A DNA stretch of 64,000 nucleotides from Odobenus rosmarus divergens (GCF_000321225.1 NW_004450302.1:3390830-3454829), one strand, 5' to 3'; shown: positions 42,446-55,112, counted from the stretch's first letter. Made by a program: numbers and translations. Notes: a model not told the origin generated them from the sequence alone.

Positions 42446-42882
42446 AAGAGTGCTTTTGAAGAGGTTGAGGAACGGAAATGGCAGGCAAAAATGGGATTGT
42501 ATTCCGAGGGTCTCTACAAACAAAGGGGGAGGGAGCAGTGAAGTCAGAGAAGGGGCCCAGAACGCAAAGGACTTTTAAGCAGAAGTACTAGAATATAAAA
42601 AGAGGGGGCTGACCCACCCCCACTCCAGGGGCCCTTAGGCCAGTGCCTACTCAGGGGCCTTTAGGCTGTGTCCACTGAAGCTTTCCCCCCTGCTTTCTTG
42701 GTGAAAACAAAGTCATAGTTCCGAAGGAGAACGACACACACATCGTACCAAGGTAATTTGCTTGGTTTCTGTATTATACTACAGTGACATAAAAAACATA
42801 ACCATTGGGGGAAACTGAGTGAAGCAGACAAGAAACATCTTTGTACTATCTTTGCAACTTTCCCTGAATCTATAATTATTTC

Positions 42883-43077
42883 TTTCTTTTTTTTTTTTTT
42901 TAAGATTTTATTTATTTATTCATGAAAGACAGAGAGAGAGAGAGAGAGAGAAAGAGGCAGAGGGAGAAGCAGGCTCCCAAGGAGCAGGGAGCCTGACGCG
43001 GGACCCGATCCCAGGACCCTGGGATCATGACCTGAGCTGAAGGCAGACGCTTAACCATCTGAGCCACCCAGGCGCCC
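42883..43077 (-). mobile_element. Carnivore SINE
   Basis: Duplication tataattatttc at 42871-42882 and 43078-43089. Confidence 0.97.
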
Positions 43078-43369
43078 TATAATTATTTCAAAATAAAAAA
43101 ATTTTTAAAAATCAAAAAGAAAAGGAAAGAAACCAGTTTCTGTCCCAAAAGACTATAATCTAGGTGAATCACATCTAACAAGCTCATTTGAGCTCAAGGG
43201 ACAGGATTGAGGGTGGGGAAGCATGGTGGTTGTCAGGGTATAGGAGTGTCTCAGAATCCCAGGCTTCAGGACTCCCAGCATTCTGGGCTGGAGCTCTAGG
43301 TGGCACAGAAACCTCTTCCCTTGAGCTCTCTCTCTCTCGTTCTCACTCTTGCTCCCTCTCTGGCAAAAA

Positions 43370-43556
43370 AAAAAAAAATTTTATTATTTATTTGACAGAG
43401 AGCGAACACAAGCAGAGGGAGCGGCAGGCCGAGGGAGAGGGAGAAGCAGGCTCCCCGCTGAGCAGGGAGCCTGAAGAGGGGCTCGATCCCAGGACCCTGG
43501 AATCATGACCTGAGCCCAAGGCAGACGCTTAACCGACTGAGCCACCCAGGTGCCCT
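43370..43556 (-). mobile_element. Carnivore SINE
   Basis: Complete antisense copy, preceded by a diverged CT-rich sense piece at about 43210-43362. Confidence 0.9.
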
Positions 43557-43569
43557 AAGTAAAATCTTT

Positions 43570-44112
43570 TAAAAAGAAAAAGACACAGGATGGAATATTG
43601 CTCAACAATAAAAAGGAACAAACCTGATCCATGCAAGAACTTGACTGAAGTCTCCAGGGAATTATGCTAAATTTGCAAAGTGTTTTAAGTTACATACTAT
43701 ATATTCCATTTACTTAACACTCTTGAAACTTCAACATTACAGAAATGGAGACTAAACCAGTGATTGCCAGAGCTTAGGTTGCAGCTAGGCTCGGAAGGAA
43801 AGGGAAGGGGGGTGTGGTCTAAAGGCCTATGCCAGGGGTCCATGTGGTGACAGAGCTGCACCCTGACTCTGCTGGTGGATAAGAAACCTTCACACAATAC
43901 AACTGCATGAAACTACACGTGAATGAGAGCCAGTAAACTGGGACATCTCAGTACGACCATCGGATGGGTCAGTGTCAATATCCCGGTTGTGAGATTAGAC
44001 CAAAGTTTTGCAAAATGTTGGGGGAAACTGCATAAAGGGTACATAGGATCTCTCTGTACTCTTTTTGGCAACTGGCCTGCGAATCTACAATTACCTCAAA
44101 ATAAAAGATGTT
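43570..44112 (+). mobile_element. Old L1 3' end
   Basis: Same L1 end pattern (GGAATATTGCTCAACAATAA through CTACAATTACCTCAAAATAAA). Confidence 0.75.
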
Positions 44113-44132
44113 ATTTAAAAATAAAATAAAAC

Positions 44133-44330
44133 AGGGGTGCCTGGGTGGCTCAGTTGGTTAAGCAACTGCCTTTGGCTCAGGTCATGATCCTGGAGTCCTG
44201 GGATCGAGTCCCACATCGGGCTAGCTGCTCAGCAGGGAGTCTGCTTCTCCCTCTGACCCTCCCCCCTCTCATGTGCTCTCTCTCTCATTCCCTCTTTCAA
44301 ATAAATAAATAAAATCTTCCAAACAAGACA
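44133..44330 (+). mobile_element. Carnivore SINE
   Basis: Complete copy at the end of an old L1 3' piece. Confidence 0.94.
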
Positions 44331-44399
44331 AAACAGGAGCTTCGAAAGAGCAGTTTGGGATGAAAGAATTGCCACCGTCCATGTCATGAGAGTACTGTG

Positions 44400-44812
44400 T
44401 CCCTAGAGGGGCACAGTAAGAGAGGAGGCTGGAAAGAAAGTTCAAACCAGTCTGGGAAGGGCCTTGTGTCCCATTCTGAGGAATAAAGTGGACTTGGTCT
44501 TAACAGGAACAATAGAGAGCTTTTGAGATGTTTAATAGGGGAATGATGTAATCGAGTTTGTCTTCTAGAATGATCCCTGTAGCGTGGTTCTGGGTTGTAA
44601 GAACACCGTGGAGAATGAATTGGGTGGTAGGGGTAGTAAGCAGGGGAAGCCTGGAGGGAGAAAGACCAGTTAGGAGACCACTCACTGCTGTGGTTCAAGA
44701 GAGTAACCAGGGCCTGGACGAGACTGGAGATGTACAAGGGAGCAAAAGCCAGAGCTGTTCAAGGAGTTGAAATCAACAGGGTTTTTGTGATCCATTAGAT
44801 GCCAAAGAATGA
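44400..44812 (+). mobile_element. L2 piece
   Basis: Diverged L2 internal text (GGGAAGGGCCTTGTGTC, GAATGATGTAATC, AGGAGACCACTCACTG). Confidence 0.5.
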
Positions 44813-44814
44813 GG

Positions 44815-45232
44815 GTATATTAATTTCCTAGGGCCGCCATAACAAATCAACACTAACGGGGTGACTTACAGCAACAAAATTATTCTCTCACCTGTTGGCA
44901 GGACCGCATTCCCTCCAGAGGCTGTCAGGGACAGTCCGTTCTTTCAGTGGCTGTTGGCATTCCTTGACTTGCGTCTTCATTCCAATCTGCCTCCATGGCC
45001 ACAATACCTCCCCAGTGTGTGTTCTCTGCATGTCTCTTAAGGACACTTGTCATTGGACTTAGGAGTCACCTGAATAATCCAAGAGAAAAGTTGATCACAT
45101 CTTCTGTCCTATGAGGCAATACTCTCTAGCCAAATAAGGTAATGGTCACAGGTTCTGGGGATTAAGACATGATATCTCTGGGGGTGGAGGGGGGTGGCGT
45201 GGCAGGAGAGCACCATTCAACCTACTACAGAA
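44815..45232 (-). mobile_element. MLT1-like MaLR LTR
   Basis: Antisense LTR opening TTAATTTCCTAGGGCCGCC and with TAAGGACACTTGTCATTGGA inside, the known MLT1 signatures. Confidence 0.75.
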
Positions 45233-45249
45233 AGGTGGGGAAGAATAAT

Positions 45250-45620
45250 TCCTAGGGTTCTGACCCAGGCCACCAAGGGAGACCCTACAGAAGAAAGAGG
45301 GGCTTTCAGGGAGGGAATTTCAGTTTTAAGCATGTTGAATCTGAGGGACTCATAGAGCTAGTCAGTAGGCCATGGGAGAAATGTTCCAGCAAAGGGCTGG
45401 GTTGGGGCTGGAAGTCATTGTTGACATAGGGCAGGTGCTGGCCTGGCTGGAGAAGAGAGAAAGGATGAGTTTAGGACAGACCCTGAATAACATCAACTTT
45501 AGGGGTTGGGCAGCCATCCAAGAAGGGGAGAAAAGCCAGGAGAGAAGTGACAGCCTGGAAGTCAAGCAAGAAAACAGCTTCAGGAAACAGGTTCAATACA
45601 TACTGTCAAATACTGAGAGG
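45250..45620 (+). mobile_element. L2-like piece
   Basis: Diverged text (GTTTTAAGCATGTTGAATCT, AGTCATTGTTGACATAGG) of the same old type; weak. Confidence 0.35.
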
Positions 45621-45725
45621 GAAGGGCTAGAAAGAAACCTTTGATTTTAGTAATTGAACAGACATGCAGATGCGCCTACTTTCTCCCTTTTTAAAAACCA
45701 CTACATGCTTGTTAACATTTGAAAT

Positions 45726-45908
45726 AGGGCGCCTGGGTGGCTCAGTCGGTTAAGTGGCTGCCTACCGCTCAGTTCATGATCTCAGGGTCCTGGGATCGAG
45801 CCCCACATCAGGCTCCCTGCTCAGCGAGGAGTCTTCTTCTCCCTCTGCCACCCCCCAACTCATGCTCTCTTTCTCAAATAAATAACAAAAAAATTTTTTT
45901 AAAAAAAG
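45726..45908 (+). mobile_element. Carnivore SINE
   Basis: Duplication aacatttgaaat at 45714-45725 and 45909-45920. Confidence 0.96.
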
Positions 45909-45989
45909 AACATTTGAAATGCATGAAGTGGAAAGAAAAAGTCAAGTATAGTTCTAGCAAGCAAACACAATCACTAACATTCCCATCTG

Positions 45990-46193
45990 TTTCTTTTTTT
46001 TTTTTTTAAGATTTTATTTATTTATTTGACAGAGAGAGACACAGCGAGAGATGGAACACAAGCAGGGGGAGTGGGAGAGGGAGAAGCAGGCTTCCCGAGG
46101 AGCAGGGAGCCTGATGCGGGGCTCGATCCTAGGACCCTGGGATCATGACCTGAGCCAAAGGCAGACGCTTAATGACTGAGCCACCCAGGCACC
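45990..46193 (-). mobile_element. Carnivore SINE
   Basis: Complete antisense copy. Confidence 0.94.
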
Positions 46194-46599
46194 CCAAAAA
46201 AGACCAATTTTTTAGATGCGTGTGCACAGATAAGGTCCCTGCCTAGATTCCCAACCTAAGCATCCTTCCCTAAATCCTCCCTCAGGGTCTGTGCCCAGCA
46301 GGAGTAACTGAGTTCCTCCGGACCTCAGAGAGGTTCCCCTGGGCAAGCCTGCAGGAGCATGGCCCTCCTGACCCGGGGCCCTTTCCTGCACCTCCTCCCA
46401 CGGAAGCTGCCGCACTGGTTTGGTCTGGACAAACACCAGGCACTTTTCCCTAGGTCAATATTTCACATCCGTTGTCGTTCATCTTCAACACCTGCTCCCT
46501 AAGAGGTCGTTCCCTGCCCTACCACCTCTGACTGCCTCCTGGTCTGTGCCCCTGGAAAGAGGCTCTCTATAAGCTCACCCCCTGCTGACCCCAGGACTC

Positions 46600-46945
46600 T
46601 TCATTATCATATTATTTGAATCCAATACATATTGAGTGTTTACTGTAAGTCAGTGCTGTTGTTATCCCTTTTTTTTTTAAGATTTTATTTATTTATTAGG
46701 GCAACAGAGAGAGCATAAGCAAGGGGAGGGGCAGAGGGAGAGAGAAGCAGACTTCCCGCTGAGTAGGGAGCCCCACACGGGGCTCGATCCCAGGACCCTG
46801 AGATCATGACCTGAGCTGAAAGCAGATGCTTAACTGACTGAGCCACCCAGGTGCCCCATTATCCCTTTTTATAGAGGAGGGAGCCAAGGCTTATCAAGGA
46901 TGAGGAAGGTGGCAGAGCCGGGCAGGTGGGGCTGGAGCGGGGTTT
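46600..46945 (-). repeat. MIR/L2-like piece split by a SINE
   Basis: ACATATTGAGTGTTTACTG to 46670, then TTTTTATAGAGGAGGGAGCC after the SINE. Confidence 0.6.
46671..46857 (-). mobile_element. Carnivore SINE inside a MIR
   Basis: Antisense copy; MIR sequence continues on both sides, with ttatcccttttt repeated at the junctions. Confidence 0.94.
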
Positions 46946-47829
46946 AGGTGTGTAACACACCCATTTGGGGAAAGAGCAAACCCCACTCTGGGGGATGGGA
47001 GGGGTGGGTGTGGCTTGGAGCCTGACTTCTTCTCATCCAGCCATTCTGTCCTCCGCAATTAAGTTCATAGTCCAGGAAAGTCCCAGCAATGACAATGACC
47101 CTGAAACTTTCCCCGAAGATAAGAACTGCTTGGCCAGAGCTGCCCTCACCACTTGCTACCCCTTCGGTAACCCTTTCCTTGCCAGGCTTTCCAGCCTACC
47201 TTCAAGTCAGGACGAATCCTTCTAAAGCTGCCCAGATCCAGGTCCATCGCCATCATCCCCATCACGGGACCCATCCCTGCTGCCCCCCTCACACAACCCC
47301 ACCTCTCCCGCAGCTCAGCCCCCACTCAGCCCAGGAGAAGTCACTGTCACGGTTCATCAGGAGGGAGATTTAGGCAGGATGGCAGGAGTACTTGTAAAAC
47401 AGGAATGTACCCGGGTCCAGGAAACTGCTATAAACAGGCATCTTGACAATGCAGGCGCTCCGTCTCCTGCCTGTAAACCCGAGGCAGAGCCAAACAGAAC
47501 ATCTGTTTACCCACTGCCATGGATTCAGGAAACCAAACAGCCGTGCCCATCACCAGGGCAAGTCCTCCAGCTCCCAGCTCCCAGCCCCCAGAAATGACCC
47601 CCCCCATGCCACCCCCTGCTGAACATGACCCTCAGGAAGAAACCAAGGAGCTTTTCCAATCTGCTCAGGGCTCCACACCCTTTGTTGGGAAAGAGTGGGA
47701 AATTCTTCCTGTAGCCAACTTCAGTCTCTGTTCATATAGCCCGAACAATAGGATTGTTTCTGTTGTTGTTCCTCATCAACTACACAGTATCTCCTTTTGA
47801 CTTGAGTAAACTAGTTGGCATTGAATGCT

Positions 47830-48075
47830 TAGACGGTAAGCGTGCGGTGTGAAGCACTTTGTATTTGGTGATTTTAATCCCCACAACAAGCCATTGATCT
47901 AATCTTAATGAAGAATTCATGATCAAAGATATCATTAATATACCTATTTTACCAGATGGGACATCAAGAAAGACATTGAGTAAATTGCCCAAGGTCATAC
48001 AGTAACAGAGTTGGGATTTGAGTTCACACAGTCCAACTTCAGAACCCATGTGCTTCATTATTAATATGCTCTGTG
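47830..48075 (-). repeat. MIR
   Basis: TATTTTACCAGATGGGACAT, AATTGCCCAAGGTCATACAG, GAACCCATGTGCTTCATTA. Confidence 0.8.
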
Positions 48076-48739
48076 TCTCCCTAGTTTTCACCCCCATCAA
48101 CCTGCCATTATTCTCCTTTGAGCCAGGAAACCTACAACTGGTCCCAAGGAAGCTGAATAGATTTATTAGGGGCCAGAGCCAAGGTTGGTTTCCTTCTCAT
48201 CACTTAAGTCCATCTCTGACCACGTCCACACCAGCCATTCCCTGTACAGCCCTGTCTTGCTCCCATCCCTCTTAACAAAGAGGTTTCCTAACCCTAACTG
48301 GGGGACTGTGCTAGCCATTCAGGAAAGCCCCCGCAGACAGGCAGCCCTGGTCACAAGGGAAAAAGGAACCCCTATTTCAGATGAGGTCTTGCATTCAGGG
48401 TGCTATGGCCGAAGTAGACAAAGGAGCCCCTATTTCAAAATGGCTGTATTTGCTAATTAAAAACCACTTCAATAAAACACCTTGTAAGGAAGATATTTGG
48501 GGAGGCGTTATGCCCTCAGTAGTCTTGTTTGGGAAGTCAGCATTGAATTCCTTCTGAGGAAATAGCAGAGGAAAACAGCCCGTATCTCCTTTGGTTGGGG
48601 TGTCCTTCCTTATCCCAGCTCCCTCACACACCTCACAAACCACCACATCTCTAGCCCCCTGGGTCTGCCATTGGCTCCAAGTTTTGACCACCCCACACCT
48701 CCTGTCTCCATCGAGGAGGCAGGCTAGTAGAGACAGCAT

Positions 48740-48945
48740 CACGGTCAGGAGCCCAGACCCTGGAACCAGACCACCCTGCAACAACTTCAGGCAAATTACT
48801 TAGCGTCTCTTGGCCTCAGTTTCCCCATTTGGCAATGACAATTATAGTCTCTACTTCAGCTCGATGAGTTAAAATGTGGAAAGCATTTAGAACAGCGTCT
48901 GCCACATTGATTATAAGCCCTCAATAAATGTTCCACTCCACCACT
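48740..48945 (+). repeat. MIR
   Basis: GCAAATTACTTAGCGTCTCT, CCTCAGTTTCCCCATTTGG, CCCTCAATAAATGTTC. Confidence 0.85.
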
Positions 48946-49019
48946 TAATTAATAGCCCCGTGAAATTGCGCAGGCCTCCTTGAAAGAGGGTAGGAGATCA
49001 GGATCAAGAACACTGGTTT

Positions 49020-49233
49020 CGGGGCACCTGGGTGGCTCAGTTGGTTAAGCGACTGCCTTCAGCTCAGGTCATGATCCTGGAGTCCTGGGATCGAGTCCCG
49101 CATCGGGCTCCCTGCTCAGCGGGGAGTCTGCTTCTCCCTCTCCCTCTCCCCCTGCTTGTGCTCTCTCTGTCTCTCTCTCTCTCAAATGAATTTAAGAAAA
49201 GAAAAAAAAAAAAACTTAAAAAAAAAAAAAAGG
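49020..49233 (+). mobile_element. Carnivore SINE
   Basis: Duplication aacactggttt at 49009-49019 and 49234-49244. Confidence 0.95.
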
Positions 49234-49239
49234 AACACT

Positions 49240-49435
49240 GGTTTGAAGTCAGACAGCCTTGCCCTTGAATCCTGACTTTCAACAGCTTCCTTAAGCTCTG
49301 TAAACTTCAGTTTCCTGGTCTGTCAAATGAACCTAACAACATCTACCTCGCATTAGTGTTATTGAGAGGATTAAACGAGACAATATATGTCAGGGGCTTA
49401 GCACAGGGTCTGGTTGGAAGGGAGCACTCAGCAAG
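49240..49435 (+). repeat. MIR
   Basis: CTGTAAACTTCAGTTTCCTG, GAGAGGATTAAACGAGACA, CTTAGCACAGGGTCTGG. Confidence 0.8.
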
Positions 49436-49637
49436 TGGCCTTTGTGACTATAATTAACTCCCCAATCTTCAGTCCCTTCTTGTGTCAATTGGAAACAATA
49501 CCGCAGGCATTTGGGGAGGCCTGGAGGACAGGCCCTGGAATCTCCCTTTCCCTCTCTCCTGCTCTTTTAGGACACTCCACCTACTGCCCGAAGGATGCTG
49601 ACTCACCGGTCAAGGCCCACTCAAAATGCTGCCCCTT

Positions 49638-49836
49638 GGGGCGCCTCGGTGGCTCCGTAGTTCAGAGTCTGCCTTCGGCTCATGATCCCGGGGTCCTGAG
49701 ATTGAGCCCCACATCGGGCTCCCTGCTCAGCGGGAAGCCTGCTTCTCCCTCTCCCCCCCCGCCCCCCCCCCGCTTGTATTCCCTCTCTCACTGTCTCTCT
49801 CTGTCAAATAAATATATAAAATCTCTTTAAAAAAAA
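49638..49836 (+). mobile_element. Carnivore SINE
   Basis: Flanks aaaatgctgccccttg and aaaatgcttcctcttcc are a diverged duplication. Confidence 0.92.
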
Positions 49837-50635
49837 AAATGCTTCCTCTTCCCAGAAGCCTGCCTGGGTCCCCATCCAATGCCGACTTGTTCAGACTTAA
49901 ATTCAGAACCACTCAGTTCCATTCTTGCCTCCTGTTCATGCCCCCCCCCAACCCCCGGCCCCGGGAGGTCCCAGGGGACATCTTTTCCTATCCGGCATCT
50001 CCCCAGTGTAGGAACTTAAGTAAATGAAATACCACCCCTCTTTCATCTCATCTCAAGATCAGGAAAGGGTGGTTGAGGGCGGCCTTTGTTACTGAGCCTT
50101 ATCTTCCTGGGCTTGGCTCCAGAGCCCTCAGCAGGAAGAGGGGGCCCTGGACCTGCAGCCTCTGACCCAGCCACGGGGCGGCTGAGCTCCGGAGCAGCGC
50201 CCAGAGCCCTCTGGCCGCTTCCACAGAACACTCCGTTGGGTTTACTCCCTCCCAGGGCCTTTTCAAGGGCATCCAGGGCCCTTGACACTTGTGCCCACAT
50301 CATGTTAAAAATATTAAGATGCGCTCCCATCCCACATGCAATGTGAGTTACAGACAAACTATGCACAAATGGAGTTGCAGTTGATCAGTTGATGTTTTGT
50401 TTTGTAGCCATTTACTTAAATATTTGAGTTTACATTTTGCAATCTTCTCCTTTTATTTTGAAACCAATAACATTTTTCCATGTTTCAACCATAGTCCCTA
50501 GGCCTAAGCCTGTGTGTCTAAGGGACGGGGCGCAGTGCCTCCAGCGCCTACACCGGCTTGCTTAGATCCTGGGTCCCAGAGCTTGTCAACCCCAGAGCCC
50601 ATCTGGACCATACACACCCTACCTGTTTTTCCACC

Positions 50636-50666
50636 CACCCACTCACCCACCCATCTATCTATCTAC
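50636..50666 (+). repeat. Small CACC/ATCT repeat
   Basis: Short runs of CACCCACT and ATCT units. Confidence 0.7.
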
Positions 50667-51239
50667 AGATTTCTCCCCAATATCCAAAAGTGGAGTGATC
50701 CTGTGAAACCTTTTACAAGCCAAAACGGCACAAAGTGAAGAAGCAATTACCATTAATTTATATGGAAAATTCGTTTAGGCCTTTCTGATACCCTAGGACG
50801 CTTCTTGCGAATGGATGCACAAAACAGAGGGAGATAAAGCAGATGCTCACAGACTGCGCAGAGCTCTGGAGGCTGGGTGCTGAGACGCTGAGTGTGGTTG
50901 GGAGGGTCGGCGCGGGGGGGCCTGGCGGGGCCGCTGTGCTGCTGGGGGTCTCGCTGCAAGACTAACGCTGAGCAAGGGCTATTCTCACTTTTTTCATAAA
51001 AGCAAAGATCCTCTTTGGGTTTCTTTCAATTAGTGAAAACAGGTACTAAGGTAGGTCTTGCGTAAGAGCGAAGGGGCCTGACGACTTTGGAAAAGCGTGG
51101 ACGCCTGTGTCTATGGCGTTGCCAAGGGTGGACAGGAAGGACTGGGGGCAGAGGCCCGAGAAGCCGCGTGCGGTGTGAGACTGCCCTCTAGAGGTTGCGC
51201 CGGGAAGGTGCAGGTGGGGAGGCCCTTGTCCGCCAGGTT

Positions 51240-51690
51240 ATCCACCCCGCCGCTGGTTCACTGACAGTCACTGGGCACCCACCTGGACCAGGCACCCGGC
51301 ACATGCTCTGGGAACAAAGGCTAATACAAAGAGGAATAAAGCTCATCCTTATCTTCCAGGAGGTCACCATTTTTTAATGGCGACTGCAAACACATAATAC
51401 ACAATTACAGTTCGGTACCATGACTACCCTACCAGCCGTGTGAACCAAGTTCTACGGCAGCACAGGGGGAATGCGAGTAAGTCTGGAGCAAAAGGGGAAG
51501 GCATCAGAGGAGAGGTGCCATTTAACTTGGGCCTTGGATGAGTAAGAGATGGCCAGACCACACTGGGGAGGAAAGGCCTTCTGGGCAGGGGGACTACATG
51601 AGCAAAGACAATGTACTGTAGGGGTGCAGGCTTGTGGGGGGCCAGGGACAGGTGTGGTGTGGCTAGAGCATGCACAGTGTGGAACAGCGC
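51240..51690 (+). mobile_element. L2 piece
   Basis: CTTATCTTCCAGGAGGTCAC, TTTAACTTGGGCCTTGGATG and CATGAGCAAAGACAATG are typical of L2. Confidence 0.65.
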
Positions 51691-52034
51691 GAGACCCATC
51701 TAGAGAGGCAGGTGGGGCAGATGGTGAGGAAACTCCCATTTGGAAAACAAAAATGTGATGCTTCTGACCAAACAAGAGGGAGGCCTGACCCAGCCGTGCA
51801 GAGAGTCCCAGCATCAGGGGGAATCGAACATACCCAGGACCGCGACATCAGATATGGAGACACAGCAGCTGTCCTCAAAGGGACACAGGTGAAAACATGA
51901 GTGCTGAGTCAATGGAAGGGGGGAGCCCCGTGGGAGTGGGGGGTGGGACAAAGCAGCAGAGGACCCAGGAGAGCTTCCGGAGCCCCTCTATCCTCTGGGC
52001 ACATCCCACATAAAATGAAATTTATGTACAAACT

Positions 52035-52310
52035 ATGTACAAGTGGACTGGTGGGTGATTGGCTCCACCACGAACTTGCTGGGAGACTTTGAGCAAGTCA
52101 CTTCATGATGCAGAGCTGGTTTCCCCATCCCTAAAAATGGAATATAATAATAATACCCACACCAGGGTATTATTAATGCCACATATTATAATAATACCAC
52201 ATATGGGAGTTGAGGATTAAAGGAGATGAAAGTATAGAAAGGACGTCCTTAACTTGGTGCCTGGCATACGGTAGAAGCTCAGTAAATGTTAGCAAGTTCC
52301 CACAATTTCA
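52035..52310 (+). repeat. MIR
   Basis: GAGCAAGTCACTTCATGATG, AAAAATGGAATATAATAATA, GAAGCTCAGTAAATGTTAG. An internal duplication of the ATAATACCACATAT part lengthens it. Confidence 0.8.
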
Positions 52311-53204
52311 TTCTCGAACCTCTTGTCTTCTATATTAACTCCCACTCCTTAGTTGCAGCTCTCCTCCGTACCCTCATGCCTCCCCAATCTCTCTGTAGAC
52401 CTCTCTCATCTGAGCTTCAGGCCCTTACACACAGCTGCCCATAAGACACCTGCACACAGAGGTCCTTCAGGGGCCTACATCCAACCCCTGAGAAGGTATG
52501 TCTTCTCCACTCCACTCCAGCATGCATTCTCTCTGACTTGACTGATGGCACCCCCCAACCACCCGGGAAACCCGAAGTCCACACTAGACTTCTCTCCTCT
52601 TCCCGGTGACCTGTCTGTTCCCAAATTCCCAAACACCACTAGAACTTGCTGGATCCTTCCACACCTAAGGTCTTGCATTGGACTCCTCGTTTCTCCTCCA
52701 CTCCGCCTCCCACTCAGCCTCCACAGGGCCACCGAAGGATGCTTCTACATCACAGGGCTGCTCCTGGCTTCCGCCTGCCCCCCACCGAAATCACTTCATG
52801 GCATATCAACATGCACAAGACAAAGGCCAGACTCCCAGCCTCACACACAAGGGGGTGAGGTTTGGGCTCTCTCAAGGATCCAGGACCTGAGCCACACTGA
52901 AGTTATTTATATAATGCGGGTTTATTATGAGGCCACATGAGGAAGCCAGGAGGACAGGAGTCCCAGCCACCAAACAGCCACGCCATGTGGTGACTGGAAG
53001 GTGACCGAGTGGTCCGTAAGTCTCCAGTGCCACTGTGGGAAGGCAGCCCTTTACTGGAAAACATTCACATTTCCACAAAAGTGTATGAGCATCACATGTC
53101 TGAAAGTCGAAAAATAGATTTATGTGTTAGAGGAAAGAAAGTTCTGGTCCCAGAGAGCAAAAAATATCTCAAAATACCTAAATATGGTCCAGAAGTGGAA
53201 TAAA

Positions 53205-53440
53205 ATAGTGACTAAGAGTATTTATTGCTCAGAGCCAGACTGTCCTGGCTCCATCATATTGCCTGGGAGATTCCAGGCAGATTAATTGTTCTCTGCCCCA
53301 GTTTCCTTTCTATAATAATAGCATACTACCCATTCCATACATTATGGGCAGATTAAATGCTTTTTTTTTTTTTTTTTTACACATGCCAAGTGTTTAGAAT
53401 GAAGTGTCCACATAGTAACCACTCAGTAAATGTGAGTCAT
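53205..53440 (+). repeat. MIR
   Basis: CCAGGCAGATTAATTGTTCT, CCCAGTTTCCTTTCTATAAT, TAACCACTCAGTAAATGTG. Confidence 0.75.
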
Positions 53441-53940
53441 CCAGGCAGGATGAATTCATCATCTCTTTCATCTCATTTGGGAGCAGAGAGATCTAATGAC
53501 CCGCTGAAGTGCTCTGCATTGCCCATTCTCCCTTCCTTCCTGTTAGTAATGGAAACCCCACCCTTAAGCCTCAGTGGAATAAGTGGTGGCCCAGCAGGAG
53601 GCCAGATTTCATTCTTTGCCTTGCTGTAGGTGTCCTGGCCAACGGGAGGTGAGCAGTAGGTAGGTGGGCAGCCTCTGGATCCCCTCCCTAGAGGAAAAGT
53701 TGCTGGCTCTTCATGTTTCCCCTCCCTGCTGATTGAGAAGTGGCCAAGACTGGGCAATGGAAGCCACATGTTGAGGGTGGCGGGGACTCTCTAGAAGCCC
53801 TGGGCTGTTCGCCTCTTACCACTATTGAGAAAGAAATGGTCTCTGTCTGACCTAAGCCGCTGTGCTATGGGGCCTCTTTGTTATAGCACTGTGTGTAGTG
53901 CGTACCTACAATAATCCTTCTCTGGTAGAAAAGTGAGCAA

Positions 53941-54064
53941 GGGGCACCTGGGTGGCTCAGTCAGTTAAGCAGCTGCCTTTGGTTCAGGTCATGATCCCAG
54001 GGTCCTGGGATTGAGCCCTGCATCAGGCTCCTAGCTCCACAGGGAGTCTGCTTCTCCTTCTCCC
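53941..54064 (+). mobile_element. 3'-truncated carnivore SINE
   Basis: Good head and first half, but it stops in the CT-rich region without an A tail, implying a later deletion. Confidence 0.88.
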
Positions 54065-54224
54065 GAGTCTTGGAGAATTGGTTGTGGGGAAATGTCCCGC
54101 ATGTTTGGGGTCAGAAGTGAATAGAGGAAACAGTTTTCCTTTAGCTGTTGGAAGCCCAAAATGGTGTGATCCCTACGGAGGAGGAATCGGCAATCTCTAA
54201 CAAGATAGGCATTTATGCTTTGAC

Positions 54225-54495
54225 CTGGCAGTCCCACATCTAGAATTTACCCTGAATCTAACCCTCTAACAATATGGAAAAAACAAGGTTTGTCAGCATT
54301 ATTTATAATAGCAAAGTTTTAGGAACAACTTAAATGTCCAAAGATAGGAGATTGGCTAAAGAAATCACAGTCGGTCCGTACATGGAGTCCTACGCAGCTC
54401 TAACAAAAGAAAGAGGATGTTTGCTCTGAACTGATACAGGGTAACAGCCAGGATATATTGTTAAGTGAAAAAAGCAAAGTACAAAAGAGTGTGTA
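54225..54495 (+). mobile_element. Old L1 3' region
   Basis: Recognised by CAGTCCCACATCTAGAATTT, TTATTTATAATAGCAAAG and AACTTAAATGTCCAAAGATA. Confidence 0.75.
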
Positions 54496-54812
54496 TGTGG
54501 AGAAGGCTTCCCTTTGGAAGTAATCTCTGCCACAAATGGGATCGAGGGAGCAGGGCATTCTACACGTGAGAGTGCCAAGCAGAGAGGGGAAGGGCTTCTG
54601 GAAGGACAGTCTTGTCCTTGAGGACACATAATGAAAAGTCATTGGAGGGGAGGGCAGAGTTAGCAGCAGCTGCAAAGAAAATTAAACAACCGAAGAAATG
54701 AGACTATTTGTTCCAGGCAAAACAAAAAATTGCATAAGAAAAGAAATGTCATCATAATAAACTCCATGGCTCAGCTAGGAGCCTTAGTTATTTGTCATAA
54801 AATGTAAACACT

Positions 54813-54920
54813 GGGGCTGTCCAGCTGGCTCAGTCGGTGGAGCATGCAACTCTTGATCTTGGGGTTGTGAGTTCGAGCCCCACATGGGGTGTAGAGATGA
54901 CTTAAAAATAAAAAAATATT
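54813..54920 (+). mobile_element. Short tRNA-Lys-like SINE
   Basis: The closest copy in the window to tRNA-Lys: A box TGGCTCAGTCGG, B box GTTCGAGCC, then a short A-rich tail. Confidence 0.85.
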
Positions 54921-55112
54921 GGGGCGCCTGGGTGGCTCAGTCATTAAGTGTCTGCCTTTGGCTCGGGTCATTATCCCAGGGTCCTGGGATTGAGCCCTGC
55001 ATCAGGCTCCCTGCTCGGCAGGAAACCTGCTTCTCCCTCTCCCACTCCCCCTGCTTGTGTTCCCTCTCTCTCTGTCTCTCTCTGTGTCAATTAAATAAAT
55101 AAAAAAATATAT
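54921..55112 (+). mobile_element. Carnivore SINE
   Basis: Complete copy inserted in the tail of the short SINE before it; an AT-rich run follows to about 55180. Confidence 0.93.

Larger units (their letters stand above)
46945..49005. other. Intergenic stretch
   Basis: C-rich unique sequence from 46.95 to 47.8 kb with open frames of no recognised family, then two MIR copies. No gene call is supported. Confidence 0.4.
49840..53940. other. Long SINE-free intergenic stretch
   Basis: Four kilobases with no SINE, against a window average near one per 1.3 kb. It holds an L2 piece and two MIRs. Local CpG enrichment occurs at 50.86-50.96 and 51.10-51.26 kb. No exon was recognised. Confidence 0.45.

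Noticed and set aside
54813..54885. Possible tRNA-Lys gene
   Set aside because: A and B boxes are good, but the acceptor stem does not pair well and the sequence continues into a SINE tail. All tRNA-like heads here belong to SINEs.
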